Part shown: in pieces, positions 1 to 8,350 of the stretch
Layout: every line of letters starts with the position of its first letter
How positions within the stretch are numbered: the stretch's first letter is position 1
Translations under genes and position numbers: made by a program
The notes under the pieces: generated by a model
The model's database searches: none
What the model was told of the DNA's origin: nothing
Seen by the model: only the letters and a program-made list of their open reading frames with translations
Assembly: GCF_030269605.1 (NCBI RefSeq)
Contig: NZ_BSTQ01000001.1
Span: 372,001 to 436,000, forward strand
Source: Lentzea sp. NBRC 105346
GTDB taxonomy: Bacteria; Actinomycetota; Actinomycetes; Mycobacteriales; Pseudonocardiaceae
Direction of reading: 5' to 3'
DNA: 64,000 nucleotides

Positions 1-1
1 A

Positions 2-478
2 CTGCGCGCTGAGATCGCTTCCCGCGTCATGGGCGGCCCGATCGGACGCGAGTTGATCAGGCGGTTCAACCTGTTCGTGAACGCGCTGATCCCCGCCGGA
101 CACCGCCGCCGCAAGGTCTCCCAGACCGAGATGAACCACTACCGCGAGGCACTCGACACCTGGGAGCGCCGCAACGCGTGCGCGATCCTGCCGGGTGCCA
201 TCACCGGAAGCCGCGAGTTTCTCGCCGGCATCGAAGGCAACCTGCAGCTGCTCGACAACCTCCCCACACTGATCGTATGGGCGGACCGCGACGTGGCTTT
301 CAGCGACAAGGATCGCGAGCGCTTGGAGGAGAAGTTCCCGGACCACACCACCGTGGTCGTCAAGGGGGCTGGTCACTTCGTGCAGTCCGATGCGGCAGAT
401 GAGATGAGCGAGGCAATCCGTTCGTGGTGGAGCGGATCGGTGGCTGACAAGGCGCCCGACCGGGGAGCCGACCGCTGA
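2..478 (+). CDS. alpha/beta hydrolase (haloalkane dehalogenase-like), C-terminal part
   Basis: The frame is open from the window edge, so the N-terminus (oxyanion region and nucleophile elbow) lies outside. The visible part has the cap-domain helices and then a strand-turn with LIVWADRD, where the acidic residue of the triad usually sits, and GAGHFVQSDAADEMSEAI, which carries the catalytic His (GAGH). Both are standard C-terminal motifs of haloalkane dehalogenase/epoxide hydrolase-like alpha/beta hydrolases. The substrate cannot be predicted. It seems an ordinary chromosomal gene bordering the island. An internal ATG at 29 is unlikely to be the true start, because codons upstream continue the same protein. 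Confidence 0.85.
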   Translation: MRAEIASRVMGGPIGRELIRRFNLFVNALIPAGHRRRKVSQTEMNHYREALDTWERRNACAILPGAITGSREFLAGIEGNLQLLDNLPTLIVWADRDVAFSDKDRERLEEKFPDHTTVVVKGAGHFVQSDAADEMSEAIRSWWSGSVADKAPDRGADR

Positions 479-650
479 CTCGACATCGCCGACACGTCAC
501 GCGCCAGTTGATTCTCGTCGACCGACGACCGCGGTCGATTGCCGCGTGACCGTTCTGCGCGTCGCATTCCGGCGACTGGTCGCCGAGCCAGCGAAAACAC
601 CGGGACAGTCTTCGCTGACAACGGACAGGGCGGTCAAAACCCGACCGACA

Positions 651-670
651 TTGATCATGATAGTGATCAA
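651..670. repeat. perfect 7-bp inverted repeat next to the integrase
   Basis: TTGATCA, six bases (TGATAG), then TGATCAA. It lies 60 bp beyond the 3' end of the integrase gene, where attachment sites of tyrosine-integrase elements often sit. No second copy was found in the window, so an att core is only a possibility. A regulator-binding site is equally likely. Confidence 0.35.
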
Positions 671-729
671 CTTGTGGGGTCACCCGTTCGATCGGGCAAG
701 CCGCCGCGACACCGACGCCGATTCGTGAC

Positions 730-1743
730 TCAGGGATGGGCGAGAGGGTGTGGTTGTCCGGTCAGCGCGGCCAGGGCGGTGGCGACGGCGTGGAGGTCGG
801 CTTTGATGTAGGTGGTGGTGGCGGGGCCGGTGCTGTCGGTGTGGCCGGCGTAGGCGCGGGCGATGCCGTAGCCGAAGTGGCGTTCGACCCAGGTCAGGGT
901 GGTGTGGCGTAGCCAGTGGGTGGAGATGCCCTGGGTGGCGATCCAGGGCAGTTGGTGGCCGAGGCGTTTCCACAGGTGGTCGTAGCGGCGGCTGGTGAGC
1001 GGATTCCCGTTGCGGTATCGCAGAAGTGGGTCGGTGGGCAGGGCCGCGCCGCGGGCGGTGGCGTGGTCGGCCAGGCTCAGTGCCAGGGTGGGACTGATCG
1101 GTTGCCACCGGACGGTGCCGCCCTTCTCCCGGAGCCGCACCAGGCACTGGTCGGGGTCGAGGTCGGCCACCCGCAAGGCGAGTGCTCCGCCGCGTCGGCA
1201 GGCCGTCTCGGTGTGCAGCCGCAGCAGCAGCGCGTCGAGGATGACGTCGTTGCCGCTGGCGCGGGCGGCGGTGTTGATCTGGTCGAGTTCACCGGGCGTG
1301 AGCGCCCGGCGGGTGCTCGGCAGCCGCCGGGGCTTGGCGACCCGATGTGCGGGGCTGGCGGTGGGCGCGATCAGGCCGTCCGCGATCGCCCGGTTGTAGA
1401 TCGCGCGGGCGGCGGCGATGACGTGCTCGCCGGCGTGGCGGCCGTCCCGGCCGTTGCGCCGGGACCGGGCGGCAGCGGTCATCTCCCGCTGGAGCGCCTC
1501 GATGTCGCTGGCGGCGATCTGGTCCAGACGGCGGGTGCCCCACGCGGTGAGCATCCTGCTCCAGTAGCTGCCGTAGGTCCGGTTCGCGCCGTGGCCTGCT
1601 GCCGCGATGGCGCGGGGCAGGTAGTCGGCCAGGGTGGGGACATCGGATGCCGCGACGTCCCCGCGCTGCAGATCGGTGAGGGTGACGCCGATCCGCGCCA
1701 GCAGGCGGCGTGCCTGGGCGATCGCGGCCGGGTCAGCGGTCAT
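730..1743 (-). CDS. int: tyrosine recombinase / integrase
   Basis: A 337-residue site-specific recombinase. The N-terminal core-binding (SAM-like) domain covers about residues 35-120 and the catalytic domain about 145-325. All catalytic positions are visible: Arg183 or Arg184 in ETACRRGG, Lys207 in REKGG, His276 and Arg279 in HWLRH, His301 in YAGH, and the nucleophile Tyr312 in TTTYIKAD. It should integrate and excise the element. Its start overlaps the end of the upstream AbrB-like gene by 11 bp, so the two are probably cotranscribed. No tRNA gene lies beside it, so the target site is unknown. Confidence 0.92.
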   Translation of the reverse strand: MTADPAAIAQARRLLARIGVTLTDLQRGDVAASDVPTLADYLPRAIAAAGHGANRTYGSYWSRMLTAWGTRRLDQIAASDIEALQREMTAAARSRRNGRDGRHAGEHVIAAARAIYNRAIADGLIAPTASPAHRVAKPRRLPSTRRALTPGELDQINTAARASGNDVILDALLLRLHTETACRRGGALALRVADLDPDQCLVRLREKGGTVRWQPISPTLALSLADHATARGAALPTDPLLRYRNGNPLTSRRYDHLWKRLGHQLPWIATQGISTHWLRHTTLTWVERHFGYGIARAYAGHTDSTGPATTTYIKADLHAVATALAALTGQPHPLAHP

Positions 1744-2224
1744 CGGGGTCGATCAGGTCGCGGTAGTGCGCGGCGAGCAGGGCAGCGACGGTCGCCGCGG
1801 GGTGGACCACGAGTACCTGCTGCCGCACCGCGGCGGCGAGCGTGAGCGGCGGGCCGAGCTCGACGCCGCACATGCGGCGGGCCGCGGCGGGCAGGGTGAT
1901 GGCACCCCGGTGGTCGACACTGTGCCGACCGGCCGGATCGGGCGTGATCACGATCAAGCCGTGGATCGTGTCCAACTCGAGTCTCCGGCCGGGCTCCCAG
2001 CCCAGCGCGCGCAGCACCGCGCGTTCGTGGACGCGGCCGGTCCGGTCGATCCGCGCCGTGCCGATCAGCAGCGTGCCGGGATCGGTGAGCGTGGGCAGGC
2101 GCAACGCGGGCAGCGTCGGCATGGGCGCGGCCGGCGGCCGCGGTTCGGCCGTGGTCGGGATGAGCGCCGCGATCAACCGTTCCCGCGGACGAGTGGGTGG
2201 TGTTGCCCGGACGAACTGACGCAT
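1733..2224 (-). CDS. AbrB/SpoVT-like DNA-binding protein next to integrase
   Basis: 163 residues from the ATG at 2224. A longer reading back to 2359 adds a low-quality N-terminus and is not preferred. The sequence has two half-repeats typical of swapped-hairpin folds: TARIDRTGRVHERAVLRALGW and, later, HRGAITLPAAARRMCG. These resemble AbrB-type strands that bind DNA as dimers. Proteins of this kind often sit just upstream of integrases in actinomycete elements and may control integrase expression or recombination. That role is inferred from position and fold only. Confidence 0.6.
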   Translation of the reverse strand: MRQFVRATPPTRPRERLIAALIPTTAEPRPPAAPMPTLPALRLPTLTDPGTLLIGTARIDRTGRVHERAVLRALGWEPGRRLELDTIHGLIVITPDPAGRHSVDHRGAITLPAAARRMCGVELGPPLTLAAAVRQQVLVVHPAATVAALLAAHYRDLIDPDDR

Positions 2225-2351
2225 GCCGTCATGGTCGCGCCGGGCCGCCACCCCGCAACCGGGGGCTCGCGGCGCGCGGCTCCGCGTGATGACACCAGGT
2301 GAGCGTGAACAACCCGGCCGGAACGTGCTTACACTCCGCTGGGTTGAGTGA

Positions 2352-2376
2352 GGAACCACGCATTGCGTGGTGTTCC
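2352..2376. repeat. hairpin in hairpin-rich intergenic region
   Basis: Arms GGAACCACGC and GCGTGGTGTTCC flank a 3-base loop, with a 2-base bulge. A G5/C5 hairpin follows near 2395-2411 and a further one at 2490-2508. The 586-bp gap 2225-2810 has no convincing gene. The cluster of stems could belong to a transfer or replication origin, a small RNA, or a leader of the downstream genes; nothing decides between these. Confidence 0.4.
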
Positions 2377-2489
2377 ACTGAAACTGGTGTCCGAGGGGGG
2401 ATGAACCCCCACAGCGGGGCTACCACACCGCGGCGGGAGAACTTCCCCACATCGCCGACGAGTGCATCGAACAACCTCCACTGGTGATA

Positions 2490-2508
2490 GCTCCCCCAAG
2501 GGGGGAGC
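2490..2508. terminator. hairpin, likely terminator
   Basis: GCTCCCCC and GGGGGAGC are perfect 8-bp arms with the loop AAG. It lies 300 bp downstream of the T5orf172 gene (minus strand) and upstream of the AbrB-like gene, so it could end transcription of the former. There is no clear U-tract, as is usual in actinomycetes. Confidence 0.45.
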
Positions 2509-2810
2509 CTTCTCCATGATCGGGACCGTACATGATCGGGTCGGGGCGATCAACTCGTCTCGGTGTGACTGGATGGTCGCGTTCTGGCGTCGAGCTGGTC
2601 AAGAAATGCCACGTGAGTCATGCGCGATCTCGGTGCTTGTAGGCATACGGAACGAGGTTCGACTGTGGCGAGTTGGGCGGTGGCTTGTACACCTCGGTCG
2701 TCAGATCGACCTCATGGTAGGAATTTTCGTGGCGCCAGTGGCGTTTTCCGTCAGGCTTGGTGCTGTGTGGGCTGAGCTCCCGCACGATCAACGTGCACCA
2801 CGATGCCAGT

Positions 2811-3611
2811 TCACCGACCACGTGCGGCGTGCCACCTCGCACGCCGTTCCGCAGCGTCCTTTGTCACCTTCGCGGGCCACTCGGGCATTTGCTCGTACAG
2901 GTATACGGAACTGTGCTTCTCCGCATCGAACTCTTCCCAGTCAGGCGCGCACCAGGCTGGCTCGTTGTGTCCTGTGTGGAGCCAGCATCGCTGTCGGAGC
3001 CAGCGGTCCAGGTCTTCAAGATCGGTTGCTATCTCGATGCCGACGGCCCAGCCGGCGTACGTCTCGATGGCCTTCATCTCGGGCCGGGGCAATGTGCGAT
3101 CGCTATGCCAGTCGCCGACCCTGTGTCCGCACCTTTGGCCCACATCAGACATTGCGGTGCAGTAGGCAAGGCTTGCGTCGATGGATGGACTGACGACTGG
3201 CGACCTGGTTCGCCAGTCCGTATCGCTGGTCTCGCGTCCGGCGGCCAGGTAAGTGATCAACAGGCCGTTGAGGCTCATCACTGTCGGGAATCGCTTCACG
3301 CGCTTCACGCCGTCAACGGTGCCGATCTCCCAGAGTTCGGCGGCTGCGGTTGTCACGGCCGTGACGGCATCGGTATCGCCGAACTCGAACCACTCGAGTT
3401 CTCGCCGCTCTGCAGCGAACCGCCCATGGAGAGCACGCTCAAGGCGAAGGCCGCCGCCATGCTTCCATAGAACCTTCATCCTGTAGGGAAACCCGGTCTT
3501 GAACTCACTCAGCCGGTGTTCAGGGGCCTTCGAATGCCCGATCTTCACCCTGGGGCACTCGTTACCGCCGATCACGTACACGTAGTCCGGTTGCACCTGT
3601 TCGTTACCCAT
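2811..3611 (-). CDS. T5orf172 / GIY-YIG-like nuclease-fold protein
   Basis: 266 residues. Residues 9-80 form a T5orf172-type domain of the GIY-YIG superfamily: DYVYVIG, then VKIGHSKAPEHRLSEFKTG, then LRLERALHGRFAAERRELEWFEF. Signature features are Tyr-Val-Tyr, the VKIG strand with an Arg six residues on, and the LE-x2-LH-x2-F helix. These domains occur in phage and mobile-element proteins, some with nuclease activity. The C-terminal 180 residues, rich in Trp, Cys and His, are not recognised. The gene stands alone between the AbrB-like gene and the HTH gene and has a slightly lower GC than its neighbours, consistent with recent transfer. Confidence 0.75.
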   Translation of the reverse strand: MGNEQVQPDYVYVIGGNECPRVKIGHSKAPEHRLSEFKTGFPYRMKVLWKHGGGLRLERALHGRFAAERRELEWFEFGDTDAVTAVTTAAAELWEIGTVDGVKRVKRFPTVMSLNGLLITYLAAGRETSDTDWRTRSPVVSPSIDASLAYCTAMSDVGQRCGHRVGDWHSDRTLPRPEMKAIETYAGWAVGIEIATDLEDLDRWLRQRCWLHTGHNEPAWCAPDWEEFDAEKHSSVYLYEQMPEWPAKVTKDAAERRARWHAARGR

Positions 3612-3992
3612 CGTCAGAGTCGACTACTTCAGGTGCGGAAGGTAGCGGCCGGCACCGACAGTGACGGAAGCACCGAAGTCAGCCCCGCCTGCTGACGGGC
3701 CCGTCGCAGGCCCCTCGGGTGCGGGCCTGTCCTCGACGTATTCGGAGATTTGGAGTGCGGGTTGCCTTGATGCCGTTCGGCCAGATCGTCCCGGTCCACG
3801 ACCTTGAGTTCGTCGGGTGTGCTGCATAGCTGTCCGAGTGCGACGAACCATGCCCTCAGACGTCAGAGTCAGGCTCATGCCGTTGCCGGCCGTCGCGTTG
3901 GCAGGAGGACAGGCGAGGTACCGACCGAGTCGAGATGACCTGAGCAACATAGCGAACACGACACCGGGGCAACCGCAATGAACTCTATAGCT
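3612..3992. other. intergenic, no supported gene
   Basis: 381 bp. A 111-codon minus-strand frame exists but has a poor, Arg/Pro-rich translation. Another minus-strand frame without a start codon reads STPDELKVVDRDDLAERHQ near 3790, perhaps the remnant of a gene. Local GC falls towards 4000. Confidence 0.4.
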
Positions 3993-4181
3993 TCAGTGTC
4001 GACTGAATCTAGTCACCAGCAAACTCGTCGCGTCGCTCAGAAAACAAGACAAAGAATCAGCTCCCACTGCAAAGAAATCAGCAATCGGAATGTAAGTGGG
4101 CGTTGATTGCACGAGTGTGAGGTCGGGAAGATTCTGGCAGTTTTCCTTGCGTTTCATCGCTTGGCGAGATGTATTAGTCAT
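3993..4181 (-). CDS. small hypothetical protein after HTH gene
   Basis: 62 residues starting MTNTSRQAMKRK, with an AAGGA-type ribosome site just upstream, 13 bp after the stop of the HTH gene. It is therefore likely translated from the same mRNA. No motif was recognised. Codon use is far less GC-biased than in neighbouring genes, so it is either recently acquired or not a real gene. Confidence 0.4.
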   Translation of the reverse strand: MTNTSRQAMKRKENCQNLPDLTLVQSTPTYIPIADFFAVGADSLSCFLSDATSLLVTRFSRH

Positions 4182-4194
4182 CTTGCTTCCATCC

Positions 4195-5055
4195 TTATGC
4201 GTCCGGAGTGTTTGTCTGCTTCGGGTGACAAAGCAGGCAGTGCATGACCTGGTCATCGGACAGTTGGATCAGTCGGCGGTGTGGTTCTGGTCCGTCGCAC
4301 CTGCCGCACCACTCTGGCCACCTGTTGCTACCTTCTTCAGGCTCCGCCGAGTTGGAAAGTTCGCTGAGACGCGAGGTGAGTACGGCGAATGGTGAACGCG
4401 CGCCCTCATTGTTTTCGGAGAGATAAGCGATGAGTCGGCTGACTTGATGTCCGGCTGAGAGCGCCGCGGTCAACCTCGGGCGTAGCCGGTTTCGATCAGC
4501 GGCAGAGAGTCTCCAGTGGCGGCTGATTCGGCGCAGGACTTCGTCGGCTGCTTTCTCGCTCTGGTCGGCTTCGCCTTCTCCTTCGTCGTGGGTCTCGGGT
4601 GGCGAGACGGTGACGGAGGTGGGGGAGAGGACGGTATAGGACGGAACGGGTGACACAGCTGTGCCGGGGCTGGGGCGGCGCAGCTGTGTCACCCCAGAGG
4701 CGGCGTCTGTGCCACCGGTGGCGTTTTGCCGGGGGTGGTGTTCTGCCGGGGGTGCCGCCCGGTTATCCACAGGCGGTGCAGGGTCGTTCGTGGTGCTCGA
4801 CATGATGATCGTGTAGCGGTTTCGCAGTCGTCCACCGCCCGCTTCGACGGTGATGTGGCTGCCTGCTTGGAGTCGCTGGATGACGCGTTGCACGGTGCGT
4901 TCGTTGAGCCTGGTTCTGCGGGCGAGGTCGTGAATGGACGGCCAGGCGTCGGTGCCGCGGTCGTTGGCTTGGTCGGCGATGGCGAGCATCAGCAGCAATT
5001 CTGTGCCAGACACATGGGCGTGATCCCACACCCATGTCATCACCTTGATGCTCAT
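4195..5055 (-). CDS. helix-turn-helix protein with C-terminal zinc-ribbon-like cysteines
   Basis: 286 residues. Residues 1-85 match a winged HTH of the HTH_36 type: a start MSIKVMTWVWDH, then WPSIHDLARRTRLNERTVQRVIQRLQ as the recognition region and a wing ending RNRYTI. A long Pro/Thr/Ser-rich linker follows, then a helical segment (about 165-235), then CGRC and CLLC pairs near the C-terminus that may bind zinc. Proteins like this are common in actinomycete integrative elements and plasmids beside excisionase genes, where they act in replication or its control; that role is inferred. The excisionase-like gene lies 52 bp upstream on the same strand. Confidence 0.65.
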   Translation of the reverse strand: MSIKVMTWVWDHAHVSGTELLLMLAIADQANDRGTDAWPSIHDLARRTRLNERTVQRVIQRLQAGSHITVEAGGGRLRNRYTIIMSSTTNDPAPPVDNRAAPPAEHHPRQNATGGTDAASGVTQLRRPSPGTAVSPVPSYTVLSPTSVTVSPPETHDEGEGEADQSEKAADEVLRRISRHWRLSAADRNRLRPRLTAALSAGHQVSRLIAYLSENNEGARSPFAVLTSRLSELSNSAEPEEGSNRWPEWCGRCDGPEPHRRLIQLSDDQVMHCLLCHPKQTNTPDA

Positions 5056-5107
5056 GTTTCCTCGTGTTGACGTTGCTGCGTGGGCATCTAATGGATTGCT
5101 TTGCTCG

Positions 5108-5377
5108 TCACAGGAGCATTTGGCCGCCTGTGCGGTTCACCCAGTCGGCAGCGTTCACTGTTGTGCGGAGACTCATCGCCGCGTCGCTCATTTCAACCAC
5201 AGCGCGAGCCGGCACGACGAATCGCCCGCGAATCTGAACGGCCGGGAACTGGCCTTCGTGGATGGCGCGATAGATTGTCATCGGTGATACGCCAAAGGCT
5301 TTGGCAACCTCCCGCACTTGGCGGAATTCAGGTAGGCCTTCGGCACCGGTGCGGTTTTCGCTGGGTGGGCGAGTCAT
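5108..5377 (-). CDS. excisionase-like MerR/Xis-type HTH protein
   Basis: 89 residues from the ATG at 5377; the longer frame to 5467 runs into the operator repeat and is not preferred. The body reads FRQVREVAKAFGVSPMTIYR, then AIHEGQFPAVQIRGRFVVPARAVVEM. This is the classic small DNA-binding fold of Xis and helix_turn_helix_17 proteins: a helix that reads DNA, then a two-strand wing with Gly-Arg. In integrative elements it directs the integrase towards excision. Its promoter region holds the 27-bp repeat described at 5402, so expression is probably tightly controlled. Confidence 0.75.
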   Translation of the reverse strand: MTRPPSENRTGAEGLPEFRQVREVAKAFGVSPMTIYRAIHEGQFPAVQIRGRFVVPARAVVEMSDAAMSLRTTVNAADWVNRTGGQMLL

Positions 5378-5401
5378 GCTGTTCTCGCGTGAGTGCTGTG
5401 A

Positions 5402-5428
5402 TTCATGAGAACTATGGTTGCCTCGTGA
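5402..5428. promoter_or_regulatory. operator-like repeat upstream of excisionase-like gene
   Basis: Arms TCATGAG and CTCGTGA (one mismatch from perfect) flank a 12-base spacer AACTATGGTTGC. It ends 25 bp upstream of the excisionase-like start codon. A copy with only two differences in 27 bases lies at 32828-32854 upstream of another gene. The conserved spacer suggests either a long protein footprint or overlap with promoter elements. Confidence 0.65.
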
Positions 5429-5825
5429 CCCGCTGCTCGAACAACTGTCACGGCGCAAGTCATGCATTCCGCCACGTCCAGTGACGGGGCTGTCGACCCA
5501 CTGTTGTCAGTCATGGCACCGACGATTCGGCACCGCTGGTCAAGGCGAGCTTGTGAGGACTCGTCGGTATCGGCATCCCCTCCGACGGCGATGCGGCACC
5601 GGTTTGGTGGGGTTCTGCTGGACGGGCACGGGTACCACATCGATGACTAGGGCCAGGCTGGTCAGTGGCCGGGCGGGGAGCGGGCCGTGCTACCTCGGCA
5701 GGGGGCGCGCAGGCCACCCGTTGGTGCGACAGTCCCGACGAGTCGCCCACGTGTGACCGCCACGGTAGTGAGAATGGCACCGTGACCGACGGTGAGGGTC
5801 ATGCAGACCTCGGAGCGGGCGGATC
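5429..5825. other. intergenic, no supported gene
   Basis: 397 bp between the excisionase-like gene (minus) and the NYN gene (plus). Frames here are short and lack family features. It may contain the boundary of the integrative module, but no direct repeat matching the integrase end was seen. Confidence 0.4.
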
Positions 5826-6476
5826 GTGAACGCCGACGATCGAGTCCTGTTGCTGGACCTGGAAAACCTCGGCAGCGCGCGACTACGGCCGCGCCCGCTG
5901 CGGGCCCGGCTGGAGACCCTGCTGGACGCCGCAGGTGAGACCCACCACGTGGTCGCCGCCTACGCCGTGCCCGAGTGCAACGGCGTCGACCCGGTCGCAT
6001 CGGTGCTGGCCGAGCTGCGGATCGCGCCGCTGCGCGTGCCAACCGGTCCGGACGCTGCCGAGCTCGCGCTGCTTGCGCGCGCCCGTCACGTCCACGCGGA
6101 AGGCGGCCGGATCTTCATCGTCGGCAGCGCGGACGGCCGCTTCGCCGAGCTCGCCACGTTCGGTCGCGCCGAACTGCTCGTGTGGGATGGGCAACCGGTA
6201 GCCACCAAACTCGCCGAGGTCGTGCACGACGTCCGCCGCCTGACGCGCCCCACCGGCACCCCAGCTGAGGACACGACCGAACATGTCCAGCACCATCCCG
6301 ACGCGCAGGCGGCCGCAACCAACCCGGCCACGATGTCGCGCCGCGACGTGGGAGACCTGATCGGCCGACTGCTCATCGCCGTGATCACCGGCATCGGCAT
6401 CGCCGTGGGCCAACGGCTGTTCGACGCTGTCGTGCCTCGCCGTCAATCACGTCGCCGCTCACGCGGTGAAAGCTGA
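5826..6476 (+). CDS. NYN/PIN-fold ribonuclease-like protein with C-terminal membrane helix
   Basis: 216 residues from a GTG. Residues 5-130 have a NYN-domain layout: the first strand ends VLLLDLENLG (Asp11), a second acidic position is near Asp76 (GPDAAEL), and the third strand reads IFIVGSADGRFAEL (Asp103, in the usual SxDxDF position though only one Asp remains). NYN proteins are metal-dependent RNases. A hydrophobic helix at about 177-197 (LIGRLLIAVITGIGIAVG) followed by an Arg-rich tail suggests anchoring with the nuclease in the cytoplasm. Membrane-tethered NYN proteins are unusual. It stands alone, so its partner is unknown. Confidence 0.65.
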   Translation: MNADDRVLLLDLENLGSARLRPRPLRARLETLLDAAGETHHVVAAYAVPECNGVDPVASVLAELRIAPLRVPTGPDAAELALLARARHVHAEGGRIFIVGSADGRFAELATFGRAELLVWDGQPVATKLAEVVHDVRRLTRPTGTPAEDTTEHVQHHPDAQAAATNPATMSRRDVGDLIGRLLIAVITGIGIAVGQRLFDAVVPRRQSRRRSRGES

Positions 6477-6806
6477 CGATCACCGGCCACATCGCTGCTC
6501 GCGCCAGTGGTATCCGCCCGATTGCGCCGACCAGTCGGAGACCTCAACAGGTCGCACGCTTCCGCAGCCACGGCCACGAGGCTGGGACAGCGCTCACCGT
6601 GTAAGCCGGTGGCGCCCGCTGGCCCGCGACACCTGCCAACCAGGTTCTGTCCGTAGATCGCGTCGGAACTGTGCGAGCCGGACACCGCGGATGCGTCAGG
6701 AATGTCGTTCCCGACATTGTGTACCGGCACGCGAGGCCTGTGGGTGAATCGGAGCGGTATGAGGCATACCTGTCCCCGAGCCCAAGCAGAGAATCCCCAA
6801 CGCTCG
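6477..6806. other. intergenic, no supported gene
   Basis: 330 bp between the NYN gene and the 3' end of the minus-strand nuclease gene. Nothing with coding character or a clear terminator was found. Confidence 0.4.
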
Positions 6807-7865
6807 TCAACGGTCCATCGGGCGCACCCGGAGCGACGGCTTGGCCCCACTGCGGAGGAACGCGGCGAATTCGGTCCGAAGCGCCTGAAGATCGACAGGG
6901 TGACCGGCGAGCGTGTGCAGGAGCTGCGAGACATCCCAGGTCGCGATGTGTCCGTAGCGAGCGTTGAACAGCATGAGTTCTCGAATCGCGAAGCGGTCCG
7001 AGAAGTCCAGGAGCACGTAGCCGAGCATCTGGAACAACGTAGGCCCGTCGAGTGTGGCGTAGCGGGTGCCGTCCTTGCGCTTGCCGCCCAACAGCGTCTT
7101 GATCTCCACCAGGGTGGCTGCCGCGATCAGGTCCGCGTCGGCGTTCATGAGCGCCGATCCCTCGAACGTTGGACCGATCGCCCACCGGCCCACGCGGGAT
7201 GCCAGAGCGGGTAGCAGCACGGACTCGGCCTGCTGCCGCAGTGCGGTGAGCTGGTCCAGGGCGGCATCCGATGCCATGCCGAGCAGATCACGGCCGGTCA
7301 CAATTGCCGGATTGAGCTCGGCCAGCGGGGAACGCTCGGGCGGTACACCGCGCCCCAGCTCGGTCAGCAGCGACAACGCCCAGCAACCTCGGGCGAGCAG
7401 CTCCGGATCGACCGTGGTGCCGCTGCACGGGCCGTCGAACTCGCTGACCGCGCCCTGACCGGCGCGACCGTCCTCGACCGGCTCCCGTGTCTGCAGCAGC
7501 GCGGCGAGTTCGACCAGGGCGGCTGGCATGCGAGCGCCGTAGCGGCGCGCGCCGACAGCCGGGAGGTGCATGTCCGGCGCTGGATGCACCAGGAAGTCCA
7601 CCAGCCAGTCGAACGCCCCGCCCACTGTTCCCGTGCCAACACCTGCCGTTCCCGGGCCAGCGGGCACCACCAGCGGACCGACCGAGTCCTTGTAGTGCTG
7701 GAACACAGGTTTGGTGTGTGGGAACCGCTCCGCGAGAAACACTCTGAGCGAGGAACCCGCCGGTTTGAGCGCCTCGGTCAAGGCGGGCCACTCGCTGTGC
7801 AGTCGGAGCTCAATCCTCGGCGCAGCACCAGAAACACCAGCGCGGTTGCTATGCATGCCCGTCAT
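6807..7865 (-). CDS. PD-(D/E)XK nuclease-fold protein divergent from Wadjet
   Basis: 352 residues from the ATG at 7865 (or 349 from 7856). The frame stays open to 8987, but that extension is Arg/Pro-rich shadow sequence. A RecB-like core is visible near residues 240-290: Asp245 in NADADLIAAA, Glu254 and Lys256 in LVEIKTLLGG, then Gln279 and Tyr283 in LFQMLGYVLL. This is the D-ExK-QxxxY pattern of nuclease superfamily members. The N-terminal 230 residues are unassigned. It is divergent from jetA across a 485-bp gap, so it may be an accessory to Wadjet or an independent defence gene. Confidence 0.65.
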   Translation of the reverse strand: MTGMHSNRAGVSGAAPRIELRLHSEWPALTEALKPAGSSLRVFLAERFPHTKPVFQHYKDSVGPLVVPAGPGTAGVGTGTVGGAFDWLVDFLVHPAPDMHLPAVGARRYGARMPAALVELAALLQTREPVEDGRAGQGAVSEFDGPCSGTTVDPELLARGCWALSLLTELGRGVPPERSPLAELNPAIVTGRDLLGMASDAALDQLTALRQQAESVLLPALASRVGRWAIGPTFEGSALMNADADLIAAATLVEIKTLLGGKRKDGTRYATLDGPTLFQMLGYVLLDFSDRFAIRELMLFNARYGHIATWDVSQLLHTLAGHPVDLQALRTEFAAFLRSGAKPSLRVRPMDR

Positions 7866-8350
7866 GGTCCGGAACGTAACAGTCAGCACCGACAATTCCG
7901 GACGATCTCCGGGTCCACCTGCCTCGAGGAGATCGGCCACGCGTCTACGGACCACCCGAAACGACCAACGGCTAGCGCGCAACACCAGGCCCGCTGGATG
8001 GAGAACCGAGCGTGCCTCGAACCCACTGAGCTGGAGCGTTCGCGATCTCACCGGTAGTGGGTGGTCGCTGCGAGCACTGTGCTCCGGCTGGAGGCAGCGC
8101 CACATCCCATCACCCACCGGAGAGACGGCCGCACAATGATCACCATTATGGGCGATCGCATGCGACCAGGATGACCCGAACGGACGCGCGGTGTGCGACG
8201 CTCCGCAACTCGAACACCCGTTTGACCTGCGATTCTGTCGGTGTCCATGCTTAGCGTGAAGCGCGTGGAGAACAACCCGCCGCACATCGCCCACACCAGC
8301 ACGACTCGCACGTCCACGCGTGCCGTCACCCCGTATCGCGGTGATGCCCG
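7866..8350. other. divergent intergenic region between nuclease gene and jetA
   Basis: 485 bp. It holds a possible jetA promoter near 8222 but no supported gene. Such a long divergent spacer suggests regulated expression of both units. Confidence 0.4.
8222..8251 (+). promoter_or_regulatory. possible jetA promoter
   Basis: TTGACC as -35 and CATGCT as -10 with 18 bp between them, about 90 bp before the jetA start. The match to the vegetative actinomycete consensus is fair. No transcript data exist. Confidence 0.35.

Noticed and set aside
3624..3959. 111-codon minus-strand frame
   Set aside because: Low-quality composition, no ribosome site, no family.
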